Shown: positions 10,095 through 18,287 of the stretch, piece by piece
Position numbering within the stretch: position 1 is the first letter of the stretch
Layout of the letters: every line of letters starts with the position of its first letter
Source: Chloroflexota bacterium
GTDB taxonomy: Bacteria > Chloroflexota > Limnocylindria > Limnocylindrales > CSP1-4
Assembly (NCBI GenBank): GCA_015478725.1
Contig: JADMIG010000007.1
Span: 53,280 to 117,279 of the forward strand
Direction: 5' to 3'
DNA length: 64,000 bases
Notes under the pieces: generated by a model
Databases searched by the model: none
The model's input: the letters and a program-made list of their open reading frames with translations, nothing else
Told to the model about the DNA's origin: nothing
Made by a program: the position numbers and the translations under genes

Positions 10095-10138
10095 GTCTGC
10101 CTGCGGTGGTGAGGACGTCCGCCTGCGGTTGTGAGGGC
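10095..10138 (+). repeat. 22-bp direct repeat upstream of the sensor kinase
   Basis: Two adjacent 22-bp copies, 10095-10116 and 10117-10138, identical at 19 of 22 positions and sharing GCCTGCGG and GTGAGG. They end 4 bases before the TACACT -10 hexamer, so they cover the place of a -35. A period of two helical turns fits binding of a dimeric regulator, perhaps the NarL-type regulator encoded downstream. Confidence 0.55.
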
Positions 10139-10142
10139 GGTC

Positions 10143-10148
10143 TACACT
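10143..10148 (+). promoter_or_regulatory. Leaderless-type -10 of the GAF kinase operon
   Basis: TACACT ends 7 bases before the ATG at 10156, with no Shine-Dalgarno sequence. Confidence 0.45.
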
Positions 10149-10155
10149 CCGGGCG

Positions 10156-11349
10156 ATGATCGACGAACCGACTGCGCGTCCGACCGATCCGGCGCCGCGA
10201 ACGTCCGCTCCGCCCGCCGCCGCGCTCGAGGCCCTCAACGAGGCCGCCCGGAGCATCGCCGGTGTCCTCGACGTGGAGCGGGTCCTGCAGCTCATCGCGG
10301 ACCGCGTCCGGGAGCTCGTGGACGCCCGATATGCCGCTCTCGGCATCGTCCATCCTGACGGCCACCTCGAACGGTTCATCACCAGCGGACTCACCCGGAT
10401 CGAGCGCGAGGCGGTCGGGGCCCTGCCGCGCGGTCACGGCATCCTCGGCCTCATCATCCGCGAGGGCCGTTCGTTCCGGATCGCGGACATCGCGACCGAT
10501 CCACGACGGGCGGGCTTCCCACCGAACCATCCGCCGATGCATTCGTTCCTCGGTGTGCCGGTCACGGTCCGCGGTCGACCGGTCGGCAACTTCTACCTCA
10601 CCGACAAGATCGGGGCAGCGGAGTTCTCGGAGGTGGACGAGCGACTCGCCGAGATGTTCGCCCTGCACGCCGGGATCGCCATCGACAACGCCCGCCTCCA
10701 TGAACAGGTCGAGCAGCTCGCGATCGTCGGCGAGCGCGAGCGGATCGGCCGGGACCTCCACGACGGGATCATCCAGGGGATGTATGCGATCGCGCTCTCG
10801 CTCGAGGACGTGGCGGACCTCATGGCCACCGACCCCGCGGAGGCGGCCGCGCGGGTCGATCGCTCGATCGACGCGATCAATCTCGGCATCCGCGACATCC
10901 GCAACTTCATCTTCGGCCTGCGGCCGGAGCTCCTCGAGACGGCGGGGCTCATCGAGGGCCTCGCGGCGCTCGTCGACGAATCGCGGATCAACACGATGAT
11001 CGACCTCGAGCTGAGCACCGAGGGGATCTCCGGCGACGAGCTGGGCGAGGACGAGCGAGCACAGCTCCTCCAGATCGCGCGCGAGGCGCTGAGCAACGTC
11101 GCCCGTCACTCCGGCGCGTCGCGGGCGACCGTCCGTATGGATCGTCTCGACCATCGACTCCGCCTCGCCGTCTCGGACAACGGCGTCGGCTTCGACCCGG
11201 ACGCCGATCGCGGCCCGATGCATCGTGGGCTCGCGAACATGCGCGCCCGGGCGGCGGCGCTCGGTGGCGACCTCGTCGTCGACAGCGTCGCGGGCTCGGG
11301 TGCCCGGCTCCTGGTCCAGGTCCCCTTCGGCGTCCCCATCGATCTCTGA
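10156..11349 (+). CDS. GAF-domain sensor histidine kinase (NarX/DosS type)
   Basis: A soluble 397-residue kinase with no membrane segment. A GAF sensor domain spans about residues 38-180 (FLGVPVTVRGRPVGNFYLTDK is its core). A HisKA_3 dimerisation domain follows, with the phospho-accepting His202 in GRDLHDGIIQ. A C-terminal HATPase_c has the N box LSNVARHSGAS, G1 DNGVGFDPD and G2 HRGLANMRARA. The layout with one GAF resembles DosS/DevS kinases, which sense oxygen or redox through a GAF-bound haem, but a haem ligand cannot be confirmed here. It is followed 39 bases later by its NarL-type regulator. Confidence 0.9.
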   Translation: MIDEPTARPTDPAPRTSAPPAAALEALNEAARSIAGVLDVERVLQLIADRVRELVDARYAALGIVHPDGHLERFITSGLTRIEREAVGALPRGHGILGLIIREGRSFRIADIATDPRRAGFPPNHPPMHSFLGVPVTVRGRPVGNFYLTDKIGAAEFSEVDERLAEMFALHAGIAIDNARLHEQVEQLAIVGERERIGRDLHDGIIQGMYAIALSLEDVADLMATDPAEAAARVDRSIDAINLGIRDIRNFIFGLRPELLETAGLIEGLAALVDESRINTMIDLELSTEGISGDELGEDERAQLLQIAREALSNVARHSGASRATVRMDRLDHRLRLAVSDNGVGFDPDADRGPMHRGLANMRARAAALGGDLVVDSVAGSGARLLVQVPFGVPIDL

Positions 11350-11388
11350 CGGTCCGACCGTCTCCCTAGCCCAACGGAGGTACCGCCC

Positions 11389-12057
11389 GTGTCCGACTCG
11401 CCGCCCGCCGCACAGCTCCGCCTCCTCGTCGCGGACGACCACGAGGTCGTCCGCCGGGGTCTCGTCGCGCTCCTCGACCGGCGGGAGGGATTCGAGGTCG
11501 TCGCCGAGGCGGGGACGGTCGCCGAGGCGCTCGCGATGGCGCACCGCTACCAGCCGGACATCGTCATCATGGACGTCCGCCTGCCGGACGGCTCCGGCGT
11601 CGAGGCGTGCCGCGAGATCCGGGCCGAGCTGCCGTCCACGCGGGTCATCATCCTCACCAGCTATCCGGACGAGGAGGCGGTCCTCTCGGCGATCGTCGCC
11701 GGGGCAAGCGGCTATCTCCTCAAGCAGGTCCGCGCACGCGACCTCGTCGCCGCGCTCGAGGCGGTGGGCCGCGGTGAGTCGCTCCTCGATCCGGCGGTGA
11801 CCGAGAAGGTCCTCGAGCGGGTCCGCCGGATCGCGACCGGTGCCTACGCCGACGAGCTCTCCCAGCTCACCTCGCAGGAGCAGAAGATCCTCCTCCTCGT
11901 CGCCGAGGGCAAGACGAACAAGGAGATCGCCGGCGAGGTGTTCCTGTCCGACAAGACCGTGAAGAACTACGTGAGCTCGATCCTCTCGAAGCTCAATCTT
12001 GAACGGCGGGCCCAGGCCGCCGCCTTCGTCGCCAAGCGTCGGATCGGCCAGGGTTGA
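11389..12057 (+). CDS. NarL/FixJ (DosR-like) response regulator
   Basis: A 222-residue regulator and partner of the kinase before it. The receiver domain has the acidic pair Asp16-Asp17, phospho-acceptor Asp62 in IVIMDVRLPDGSG, Thr90 and Lys112 in GYLLKQ. A LuxR-type helix-turn-helix at about 150-215 contains LTSQEQKILLLVAEGKTNKEIA and KTVKNYVSSILSKL. The start is a GTG with GGAGG 8 bases upstream. Likely targets include the multicopper oxidase, stress protein, phosphoribosyltransferase and its own operon, by analogy with DosR regulons (inference). Confidence 0.9.
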   Translation: MSDSPPAAQLRLLVADDHEVVRRGLVALLDRREGFEVVAEAGTVAEALAMAHRYQPDIVIMDVRLPDGSGVEACREIRAELPSTRVIILTSYPDEEAVLSAIVAGASGYLLKQVRARDLVAALEAVGRGESLLDPAVTEKVLERVRRIATGAYADELSQLTSQEQKILLLVAEGKTNKEIAGEVFLSDKTVKNYVSSILSKLNLERRAQAAAFVAKRRIGQG

Positions 12058-12152
12058 CGGTCGGCCAAGGGAAGGGGTGGGCGCCGGGCGTCCCCTCCGG
12101 CGTCCACCACAGTCGGAGGATGGGCGCATCGCCCACGGGTGCCATGTGCCGA

Positions 12153-12854
12153 ATGGCCCATATATCGAGATCTGATGACCGACTGCCGTTCCGCGATCGC
12201 GCCGCGGCCGGCCGGATCCTCGCGGAACGCCTCGACGCGGGCGCCCTCGGTCTCACCGATCCGACCAGACCGCCGCCCGATGACGGGACCCGCGTCGTCG
12301 TGCTCGGGATCCCGCGCGGGGGAGTACCGGTGGCGGCGGCCATCGCCCGGAGGGTGGGAGCCCGGCTCGACGTCCTCGTGGCGCACAAGGTCGGTGCTCC
12401 GGGCCAGGCCGACCTGGCGATCGGTGCGGTCGCCGCCGATGGATCCGTCCGCCGCGAGCCCTGGTCCCGCTCGTACGCCACGGACGGTGAGTTCCGGGTC
12501 GCCGCCGCTCTCGAGATCGAGCGAGCGCGGGCCCGTGCGGCGATGCTCCGGGCTGGTCGTCCGGCCGTGCCGCTCGATGGGGTGACCGCGGTCCTGGTCG
12601 ATGACGGCATCGCCACCGGCTCGACGATGCTCATCGCGGTCGAGGCCGCCCGCCGAGCCGGTGCGGCGCGGGTGGTGGTGGCGGTGCCCGTCGCGGCGGA
12701 GCAGGCGCTCGAAGCGCTCGTTGCGGTGGCGGATGCGGTGGTCGCCGTGGCGGTGCCGCGCGACTTCCGGTCGGTCGGAACCTGGTACGAGCACTTCGAC
12801 CAGGTGGACGACGAGACGGTCCGGATGCTGCTGGGGGGACTCGCTTCTGGCTGA
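12153..12854 (+). CDS. Phosphoribosyltransferase-domain protein
   Basis: A type I phosphoribosyltransferase fold of about 233 residues. The PRPP-binding loop is VLVDDGIATGSTM, and the N-terminal part has GIPRGGVPVAAAIARRVGARLDVLVAHKVGAPG. Proteins of this type occur in DosR-type dormancy regulons, and the neighbours here fit that. The base or other acceptor is unknown. The start is uncertain: in-frame GTG at 12054 and ATGs at 12120, 12144 and 12153 are possible. 12153 is chosen as the one nearest the conserved FRDRAAAGRILAERL helix; GGAGG abuts the ATG at 12120 too closely to be convincing. Confidence 0.8.
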   Translation: MAHISRSDDRLPFRDRAAAGRILAERLDAGALGLTDPTRPPPDDGTRVVVLGIPRGGVPVAAAIARRVGARLDVLVAHKVGAPGQADLAIGAVAADGSVRREPWSRSYATDGEFRVAAALEIERARARAAMLRAGRPAVPLDGVTAVLVDDGIATGSTMLIAVEAARRAGAARVVVAVPVAAEQALEALVAVADAVVAVAVPRDFRSVGTWYEHFDQVDDETVRMLLGGLASG

Positions 12855-12860
12855 CAGGGT

Positions 12861-12950
12861 CGATCGGCCCCCGGGTCGCCTGTGCCGATCGGCCCCCGGG
12901 TCGCCTGTGCCGATCGGCCCCCGGGTCGCCTGTGCCGATCGGCCCCCGGG
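12861..12950 (+). repeat. 25-bp tandem repeat, 3.6 copies
   Basis: Copies start at 12861, 12886, 12911 and 12936. The unit begins CGATCGGCCCCCGGG and continues TCGCCTGTGC; the fourth copy stops after the first 15 bases. The copies are identical to each other. The array lies between the phosphoribosyltransferase stop and the start of the pyruvate:ferredoxin oxidoreductase gene, ending 53 bases before its ATG. It has no protein-coding frame worth calling. It may be a regulator-binding array or a slippage-prone spacer. Confidence 0.9.
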
Positions 12951-13003
12951 AACAGGACTCGCGTCTCTCGGATCGCGTCGCTTGTGCCGCGATCCTATCG
13001 ATC

Positions 13004-15091
13004 ATGAAGACCGCCGCCGCGTCCTCGGCGCTCCGCGCGTCGCAGCGCTCGACGACCGCCCGTCCGACCGCGGCGCCGGCGTCGACGGCGCGCTACCCGG
13101 GCATCCCCGCCATCGTCGACGGCTCGGAGGCGATCGCGCACGTCGAGACGCGCATCTCCGAGGCCGCCTGCGCCTATCCGATCACCCCGTCCACGACGAT
13201 GGCCGCGATCTACCAGGCAGCGGTCGCCGAGGGGACGCCGAACCTGTGGGGCGTCACCCCTCGCTTCCTCGAGCCGGAGAGCGAGCACTCGTCCGCCTCG
13301 GCGGCCGAAGGGGTGGCCCTCGCCGGCGGCCGGGTGACGAATTTCACGGCCGGCCAGGGCCTCATCCTCATGAAGGAAGTCCTGTACGTCATCGCCGGCA
13401 AACGGCTGCCGGTCGTCTTCCACGTCGGCGCCCGGGCCCTCACGAGTCAGGCCCTCAACATCCACGCCGGCCACGACGACGTGATGGGAGTGGCGGACAC
13501 GGGCTGGGGGATCCTCTTCGCCCGGAACGCCCAGGAGGCCGCGGATCTGACCGCGATCGCCCGGCGTGCCGCCGAGGCGACGGATACGCCGTTCCTCGTC
13601 GTCCAGGACGGGTTCCTCACGACCCACACGCTCGAGAACGTCCGCCTCCCCGAGGACGACCTGCTCCGCGAGTTCGTCGGCGATCCGCGCGACCGCCTGC
13701 GGAGCCTGTTCGATCCGGCCGAGGGGCTCATGACCGGCGTCGTCCAGAACCAGGACAGCTACATGAAGGGGCGCATCGCCCAGCGCGCCTACTACGACCG
13801 GCTGCCCGGCGCGGTCGCCGAGGCGATGACGACCTGGGGGGACCTCACCGGCCGACGGATGGCCCCGATCCAGCTCCATCGGGTCGAAGACGCGGAGACG
13901 GTCCTCATCGCGATGGGTTCGATCGCCGACACCGCCCTCAGCGTCGTCGATCACCTGCGGCGCGGCGGTCGCCTGGCGGGCTGCGTTGCCGTGACGAGCT
14001 ACCGGCCGTTTCCGGCCGGCGCGATCGCGAGCGCCGTGCGTCACGCCCGTTCGATCGTGGTCGTCGAACGGACGGACGAGCCCGCCGCGGCCGACAACCC
14101 GCTCACGCGCGAAGTGAAGGCCGCGCTCTTCGACGTGGCTGCCGAGGGCGAGCTCGTCCCGCGCGTGCTGTCGGTCTCGGCAGGTCTCGGCTCGCGCGAT
14201 GTCGCAGCCGGCGACCTCGTCGCCATCTTCGACTGGGCGAGCCGTCCACGCCATCTTTACACCGACGCTCCGCTGGACGGTGTCCGACCCGAACGGATCG
14301 GGCGCTACGCTGTCGTCGGGATCCGCCACCCGCTCGCCCTGACCCGGGTCGACGTCGACCTGCGGCCGACCGGCGCCTACAGCCTCCGCGGACACTCGAT
14401 CGGCGGATTCGGCAGCGTCACGACGAACAAGCTGGTGGCGACGATCGTCGGCGAGCTCTTCGATCTGTACGTCCAGGCCTACCCGCGCTACGGATCTGAG
14501 AAGAAGGGCCTGCCGACGACGTACTACCTGACGATCGCCGATGAACCGATCCGCGGCCACGCCGAGCTCGACCGGGTCGACATGGTTCCACTCCACGACG
14601 TCTCGGCATTTGGCATCGGCGACCCCCTCGCGGGCCTCGTCGAAGGTGGCACCCTCTTCATCCAGACCGCGCTCACCGACCCGGAGGCGATCTGGGCGTC
14701 CATCCCGGCACCCGCCCGGGCGGCGATCCTCGCCCGGCGGATCCGGGTGACCGCGCTCGATACGGCCCGGCTTGCCCGGGTCCACGCGCCGCGGCCCGAC
14801 CTCCAGGTCCGGATGCAGGGGGTCGCGCTCGCGGGGGTCTTCCTCCGCGTAGCGCCGTTCGCGGCCCGGGCCGGTCTCGAGCGCGAGGCGCTGCTCGAGG
14901 CTGTCCGAGCCCGGCTCGGACGCTTCTTCGGCAAGCGCGGTGACGCGGTCGTCGCGGCGAACCTGGCCGTCGTCGCGGCCGCGTACGACGGACTCATCGA
15001 GGTAACGGCCTCGATCGGCGCCGCCGATGGCGATCCGGCCCGTGGAACGGAGGACGCCCGCCCCGACGGCGGCGAACACGTCCATGCCTGA
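13004..15091 (+). CDS. Pyruvate:ferredoxin (flavodoxin) oxidoreductase, alpha-gamma chain
   Basis: A 695-residue fusion of the alpha and gamma domains of 2-oxoacid:ferredoxin oxidoreductase in NifJ order. Domain I contains AYPITPSTTMAAIYQ, then GGRVTNFTAGQGL and ARALTSQALNIHAGHDDVM; domain II follows. The gamma domain (about 440-640) has RGHSIGGFGSVTTNK. With the next gene it would oxidatively decarboxylate pyruvate to acetyl-CoA and reduce ferredoxin. Single-chain NifJ is about 1,200 residues; here the same content is split in two after gamma. The C-terminal end overlaps the next start by 8 bases. The ATG has no strong ribosome site. Confidence 0.85.
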   Translation: MKTAAASSALRASQRSTTARPTAAPASTARYPGIPAIVDGSEAIAHVETRISEAACAYPITPSTTMAAIYQAAVAEGTPNLWGVTPRFLEPESEHSSASAAEGVALAGGRVTNFTAGQGLILMKEVLYVIAGKRLPVVFHVGARALTSQALNIHAGHDDVMGVADTGWGILFARNAQEAADLTAIARRAAEATDTPFLVVQDGFLTTHTLENVRLPEDDLLREFVGDPRDRLRSLFDPAEGLMTGVVQNQDSYMKGRIAQRAYYDRLPGAVAEAMTTWGDLTGRRMAPIQLHRVEDAETVLIAMGSIADTALSVVDHLRRGGRLAGCVAVTSYRPFPAGAIASAVRHARSIVVVERTDEPAAADNPLTREVKAALFDVAAEGELVPRVLSVSAGLGSRDVAAGDLVAIFDWASRPRHLYTDAPLDGVRPERIGRYAVVGIRHPLALTRVDVDLRPTGAYSLRGHSIGGFGSVTTNKLVATIVGELFDLYVQAYPRYGSEKKGLPTTYYLTIADEPIRGHAELDRVDMVPLHDVSAFGIGDPLAGLVEGGTLFIQTALTDPEAIWASIPAPARAAILARRIRVTALDTARLARVHAPRPDLQVRMQGVALAGVFLRVAPFAARAGLEREALLEAVRARLGRFFGKRGDAVVAANLAVVAAAYDGLIEVTASIGAADGDPARGTEDARPDGGEHVHA

Positions 15092-16751
15092 CACCACGCC
15101 GCTCATCGAGGGTACGGGCGTGCTGAAGGAACGTCACGATGCTCGGCTCGGCGCGACCCTGCCGCTCCTCGACGTCGGCGCATACGTCGAGGACTTCAAC
15201 GCCTCGATCGTGGGGGCATATCGGCGCGGCGTGGCAGACGCCGAGATGCCGGCCGACGCGGGACTCGCCCGGAGCATCATCCCGCCCGGTACCGCCGCGA
15301 CTCGCGACTTCAGCCGTCTCGCCCCGCGGATTCCGGCGTTCGTGGCCGAGGCGTGCGTCGGCTGCATGGCCTGCGTCAACGCCTGCCCCGACACGGCGAT
15401 CCTCGGGGTCGCCCTGCCGCAGTCGCAGAAGGACGCGGCCGTCGCCACGTTCGCCGCGACACAGCCCGACCCGATCCTGGCGGCCGAGACGGCGGACTCC
15501 CATTGGGTCCGGACCCAGAAGTACGCGGAGGTACCCTCGCGGCGCGGTCTCGAACCGGCCGCCTTCGGCATCTTCGTCGACCCCATCCACTGCAAGGGCT
15601 GCGCGGAATGCGTCGAGGTCTGCCACGTCCTGGGCTACGACGCGCTCCGCATGATCGACAAGGTCGAGACCGAGCCGTCCGGTGAGAGCACGCTCGCGCG
15701 CTACGAGCGCAACCAGCGCTTCTTCCGTTCGCTGCCCGTCACTCCGCCCGCCTACCGCAACGAGAAGGCGCTCGCCGACCTCATGCTCGGGGAGCACGCG
15801 ATCGGCTATGTCGGCGGCGCCGGCAGCTGCGCCGGTTGTGGCGAGGCGACCGCGATCCGCATGCTCGTCGCGGCGACGCGACAGGTCCACGGACCGGAGT
15901 CCATGGGCGTGGTCGCCGCCACCGGCTGCAACACGGTGTACGGGAGCACGTACCCATTCAACCCGTACCTCGTGCCGTGGACGAACTCGCTCTTCGAGAA
16001 CGCGCCGGCGGTCGCCCTCGGGATCCGGGCGCGGTGGGACCAGGCGGGGTTCCCGGAGCGGAAGCTGTGGGTCATCGGCGGCGATGGTGCGATGTACGAC
16101 ATCGGCTTCCAGTCGCTCTCCCGGATGGTCGCCGCAGCCGCCGACGTGAAGGTCCTCGTCCTCGACACGCAGGTCTACTCGAACACCGGCGGTCAGGCCT
16201 CGACGGCGAGCTTCGGCGGCCAGGTCACGAAGCTGTCGGCCTTCGGCTCGGCGATCCACGGGCGGCCCGAACGCCGCAAGGAGCTCGGCCGGATCCTCAT
16301 CGCCCACGGCGAGGTGTACGTCGCGCAGACGACGCCGGCCCACATCAACCATTTCTACCGCTCGATCATGGAGGCCAACGCCTACCCGGGGCCCGCCGTG
16401 GTCGTGGCCTACACGCCGTGCATGCCGGAGCACGGCATCGCCGACGATTCGTCCAGCCGCCAGGCGAAGCTGGCCGTCGACTCCCGCGCATTCCCGCTCC
16501 TGACCTACGACCCGCGGCGCGGTCCATCGATGGCCGAGCGGCTGTCGCTGACCGGCAACCCGGCCACGAGGGGTGACTGGGCGACGGAGCCGGACGGCAG
16601 TGTCATCGACTTCCTGACCTTCGCCCGGACAGAGGGTCGGTTCGCGCCACACTTCGCGGCGGATGGCACGCCGACGCCCGAGATCCTCGCCACGCGCGAG
16701 GACCGGCTGGCGAACTGGCACCTGCTCCAGGAGCTCGCCGGGCTGCGCTGA
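15084..16751 (+). CDS. Pyruvate:ferredoxin oxidoreductase, ferredoxin-beta chain
   Basis: A 555-residue chain carrying the delta and beta domains. A 2[4Fe-4S] ferredoxin domain (about residues 90-195) has CVGCMACVNACP and CKGCAECVEVCH. The thiamine diphosphate-binding beta domain has SCAGCGEATAIR, the ThDP motif GDGAMYDIGFQSLSR near residue 332, and QVYSNTGGQAS. The pair therefore contains every NifJ domain: alpha-gamma, then delta-beta. The ATG at 15084 overlaps the stop of the alpha-gamma gene, fixing a two-gene operon. The enzyme is oxygen-sensitive in most organisms, which fits the hypoxia-type regulators next to it. A 2-oxoacid other than pyruvate is possible. Confidence 0.85.
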   Translation: MPDTTPLIEGTGVLKERHDARLGATLPLLDVGAYVEDFNASIVGAYRRGVADAEMPADAGLARSIIPPGTAATRDFSRLAPRIPAFVAEACVGCMACVNACPDTAILGVALPQSQKDAAVATFAATQPDPILAAETADSHWVRTQKYAEVPSRRGLEPAAFGIFVDPIHCKGCAECVEVCHVLGYDALRMIDKVETEPSGESTLARYERNQRFFRSLPVTPPAYRNEKALADLMLGEHAIGYVGGAGSCAGCGEATAIRMLVAATRQVHGPESMGVVAATGCNTVYGSTYPFNPYLVPWTNSLFENAPAVALGIRARWDQAGFPERKLWVIGGDGAMYDIGFQSLSRMVAAAADVKVLVLDTQVYSNTGGQASTASFGGQVTKLSAFGSAIHGRPERRKELGRILIAHGEVYVAQTTPAHINHFYRSIMEANAYPGPAVVVAYTPCMPEHGIADDSSSRQAKLAVDSRAFPLLTYDPRRGPSMAERLSLTGNPATRGDWATEPDGSVIDFLTFARTEGRFAPHFAADGTPTPEILATREDRLANWHLLQELAGLR

Positions 16752-16810
16752 CCGGACGCGAGACCGGGCCTCCTTCGACCGGCGTCGTGAGCCCCGGCCG
16801 GCACAACGGG

Positions 16811-16830
16811 CCATAAGAGACTTCTCATCG
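16811..16830 (+). promoter_or_regulatory. Paired 20-bp element, copy A
   Basis: The sequence CCATAAGAGACTTCTCATCG matches 17 of 20 bases with the minus strand at 27352-27371. Both copies lie upstream of a polysaccharide gene and point the same way relative to it. This one ends 134 bases before the first glycosyltransferase gene. It is probably an operator or a conserved promoter element. Confidence 0.55.
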
Positions 16831-16881
16831 CCGGCTCATGGCGACGTCACGGCGTTCGTCGAACCTGACGTCATGAGCCGG
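16831..16881 (+). promoter_or_regulatory. Inverted repeat upstream of the polysaccharide operon
   Basis: Perfect 10-bp arms CCGGCTCATG (16831-16840) and CATGAGCCGG (16872-16881) are separated by 31 bases, with two direct copies of GACGTCA (16843-16849 and 16867-16873) inside. It directly follows the 20-bp element. It may be a composite operator or a leader hairpin. Confidence 0.45.
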
Positions 16882-16964
16882 ATCCCACCAGTGATCGACC
16901 ACGTCGTCCTCTCCGCGGCTATCGCGACGGGGTGTCGGCGGCTGACGCACCGAGGAGCCTCCCG

Positions 16965-18287
16965 ATGATCGATGCCCGTCTTCCTGCACGTCAGATGCCG
17001 TCCTTCGGGCCGCGACTCGACGTCCCCGTCTCGACCTGGTCGGGCCAGCGCCTGCGGCGGTTGCTGCTCTACGCCCACGACACCTACGGCCTGGGTCATC
17101 TGCGCCGCAACCTGGCGATCGCGACCCATCTGCTGCGCACCACCGAGCAGCTGCAGATCGTCCTCGTCAGCGGTTCGCCGGTCGCCGCGAGGTTCCCCAT
17201 GCCACGCGGTCTCTCGCTCGTGAGCCTGCCGCCCGTGGTCAAGGTGGCGCCCGAGGAATACGCGTCCCGCGATGGGCAGGTCAGCTTCGGCATCGTCAGT
17301 CGGGCCAGGGCGGCGATCATCGCCGACGTCGCCCGTCGCTTCCAGCCGGATGCGCTGCTCGTCGACCATGCGCCACAGGGCATGAAGGGCGAGCTGCTGC
17401 CGACCTTCGATGTGCTCCGCCGACACGTCCCCGAGACGCGCATCGTGCTCGGGCTGCGTGACGTCCTCGACGATCCGGCCACGGTTCGGCGGACATGGGC
17501 GGCCCAGGGTGTCCTCGACACGCTGGAGGAGGTCTATCACCGGATCCTCGTCTATGGCAGCCGCGACCTCCTCGACGTGGGGACGGCGTACGGGATCCCG
17601 GCCCGCCTGCGGTCGCGCATCAGCTACTGCGGCTACGTGGCTCGGGGCACCGAGGCCCTCGTCCCGAGCGTCCCGGGCGGGGGAGTCGACCTGCCGCGCG
17701 GGGCATACGTGCTCGGCACGGCGGGCGGCGGAGAGGACGGGGTGCCGGTCCTGCGGGCCACGCTTCGGGCCGCCGCCGCCCTCGATGTCGAGTGCCTGCT
17801 GGTGACCGGCCCACTCATGCCGGCGCGTATCCGCGCGGAGCTGGCCGCAGAAGCGACCTCGACGGGTCGGGCTCGCGTGGTCGAGTTCGTGACGGACCTG
17901 GAGCGGGTCATGGCGCGAGCGTCCGCGATCGTCACCATGGGCGGCTACAACACGCTCTGTGAGGCCGTGGTGACCGGCGTGCCCACCGTGGTGGTGCCGC
18001 GCACGTGGCCACGCCAGGAGCAGGCGATCCGCGCTGCCATGTTCGCCGACCGCGGCCTCGTGCGTGTCGTCGATCCCGGCGAGGGTCTGGCCGAGCGCCT
18101 GGCGATCTCACTTGGCACGGCGATCAGGGATGGCGTCCGGAGCGGCATGCCGATCGATCTCGACGGCTCGCGGCGGGTGCGCGACGCGCTCCTTGACGAG
18201 GTCGCCCGACCGCGGGACGGCCACGTCGTGAGGCACGACCTTCCCGCTGCCGCGGCGCGCGCCCAGCGCGAGCTCGTGCCGGCATGA
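16965..18287 (+). CDS. Predicted glycosyltransferase (GT28/MurG-like, COG4671 type)
   Basis: A 440-residue GT-B protein resembling the predicted glycosyltransferases of COG4671. The N-terminal block LLYAHDTYGLGHLRRNLAIA is characteristic. The donor-binding region near residue 320-350 reads SAIVTMGGYNTLCEAVVTGVP followed by VPRTWPRQEQAIRA, like the MurG and UGT signature. No membrane segment. It opens the polysaccharide operon and overlaps the next gene by ATGA. The ATG at 16965 is chosen because GAGGAG lies 8 bases before it; an earlier in-frame ATG lacks this. Sugar and acceptor unknown. Confidence 0.8.
   Translation: MIDARLPARQMPSFGPRLDVPVSTWSGQRLRRLLLYAHDTYGLGHLRRNLAIATHLLRTTEQLQIVLVSGSPVAARFPMPRGLSLVSLPPVVKVAPEEYASRDGQVSFGIVSRARAAIIADVARRFQPDALLVDHAPQGMKGELLPTFDVLRRHVPETRIVLGLRDVLDDPATVRRTWAAQGVLDTLEEVYHRILVYGSRDLLDVGTAYGIPARLRSRISYCGYVARGTEALVPSVPGGGVDLPRGAYVLGTAGGGEDGVPVLRATLRAAAALDVECLLVTGPLMPARIRAELAAEATSTGRARVVEFVTDLERVMARASAIVTMGGYNTLCEAVVTGVPTVVVPRTWPRQEQAIRAAMFADRGLVRVVDPGEGLAERLAISLGTAIRDGVRSGMPIDLDGSRRVRDALLDEVARPRDGHVVRHDLPAAAARAQRELVPA

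Noticed and set aside
10024..12129. N-terminal extension of the multicopper oxidase frame by about 700 codons
   Set aside because: The extension is antisense to the kinase and regulator genes. The Tat signal peptide at the chosen ATG marks the true start.
12861..12950. CRISPR array
   Set aside because: The copies are contiguous with no spacers, and no cas genes are present. The same holds for the repeats at 45001-45073 and 10095-10138.
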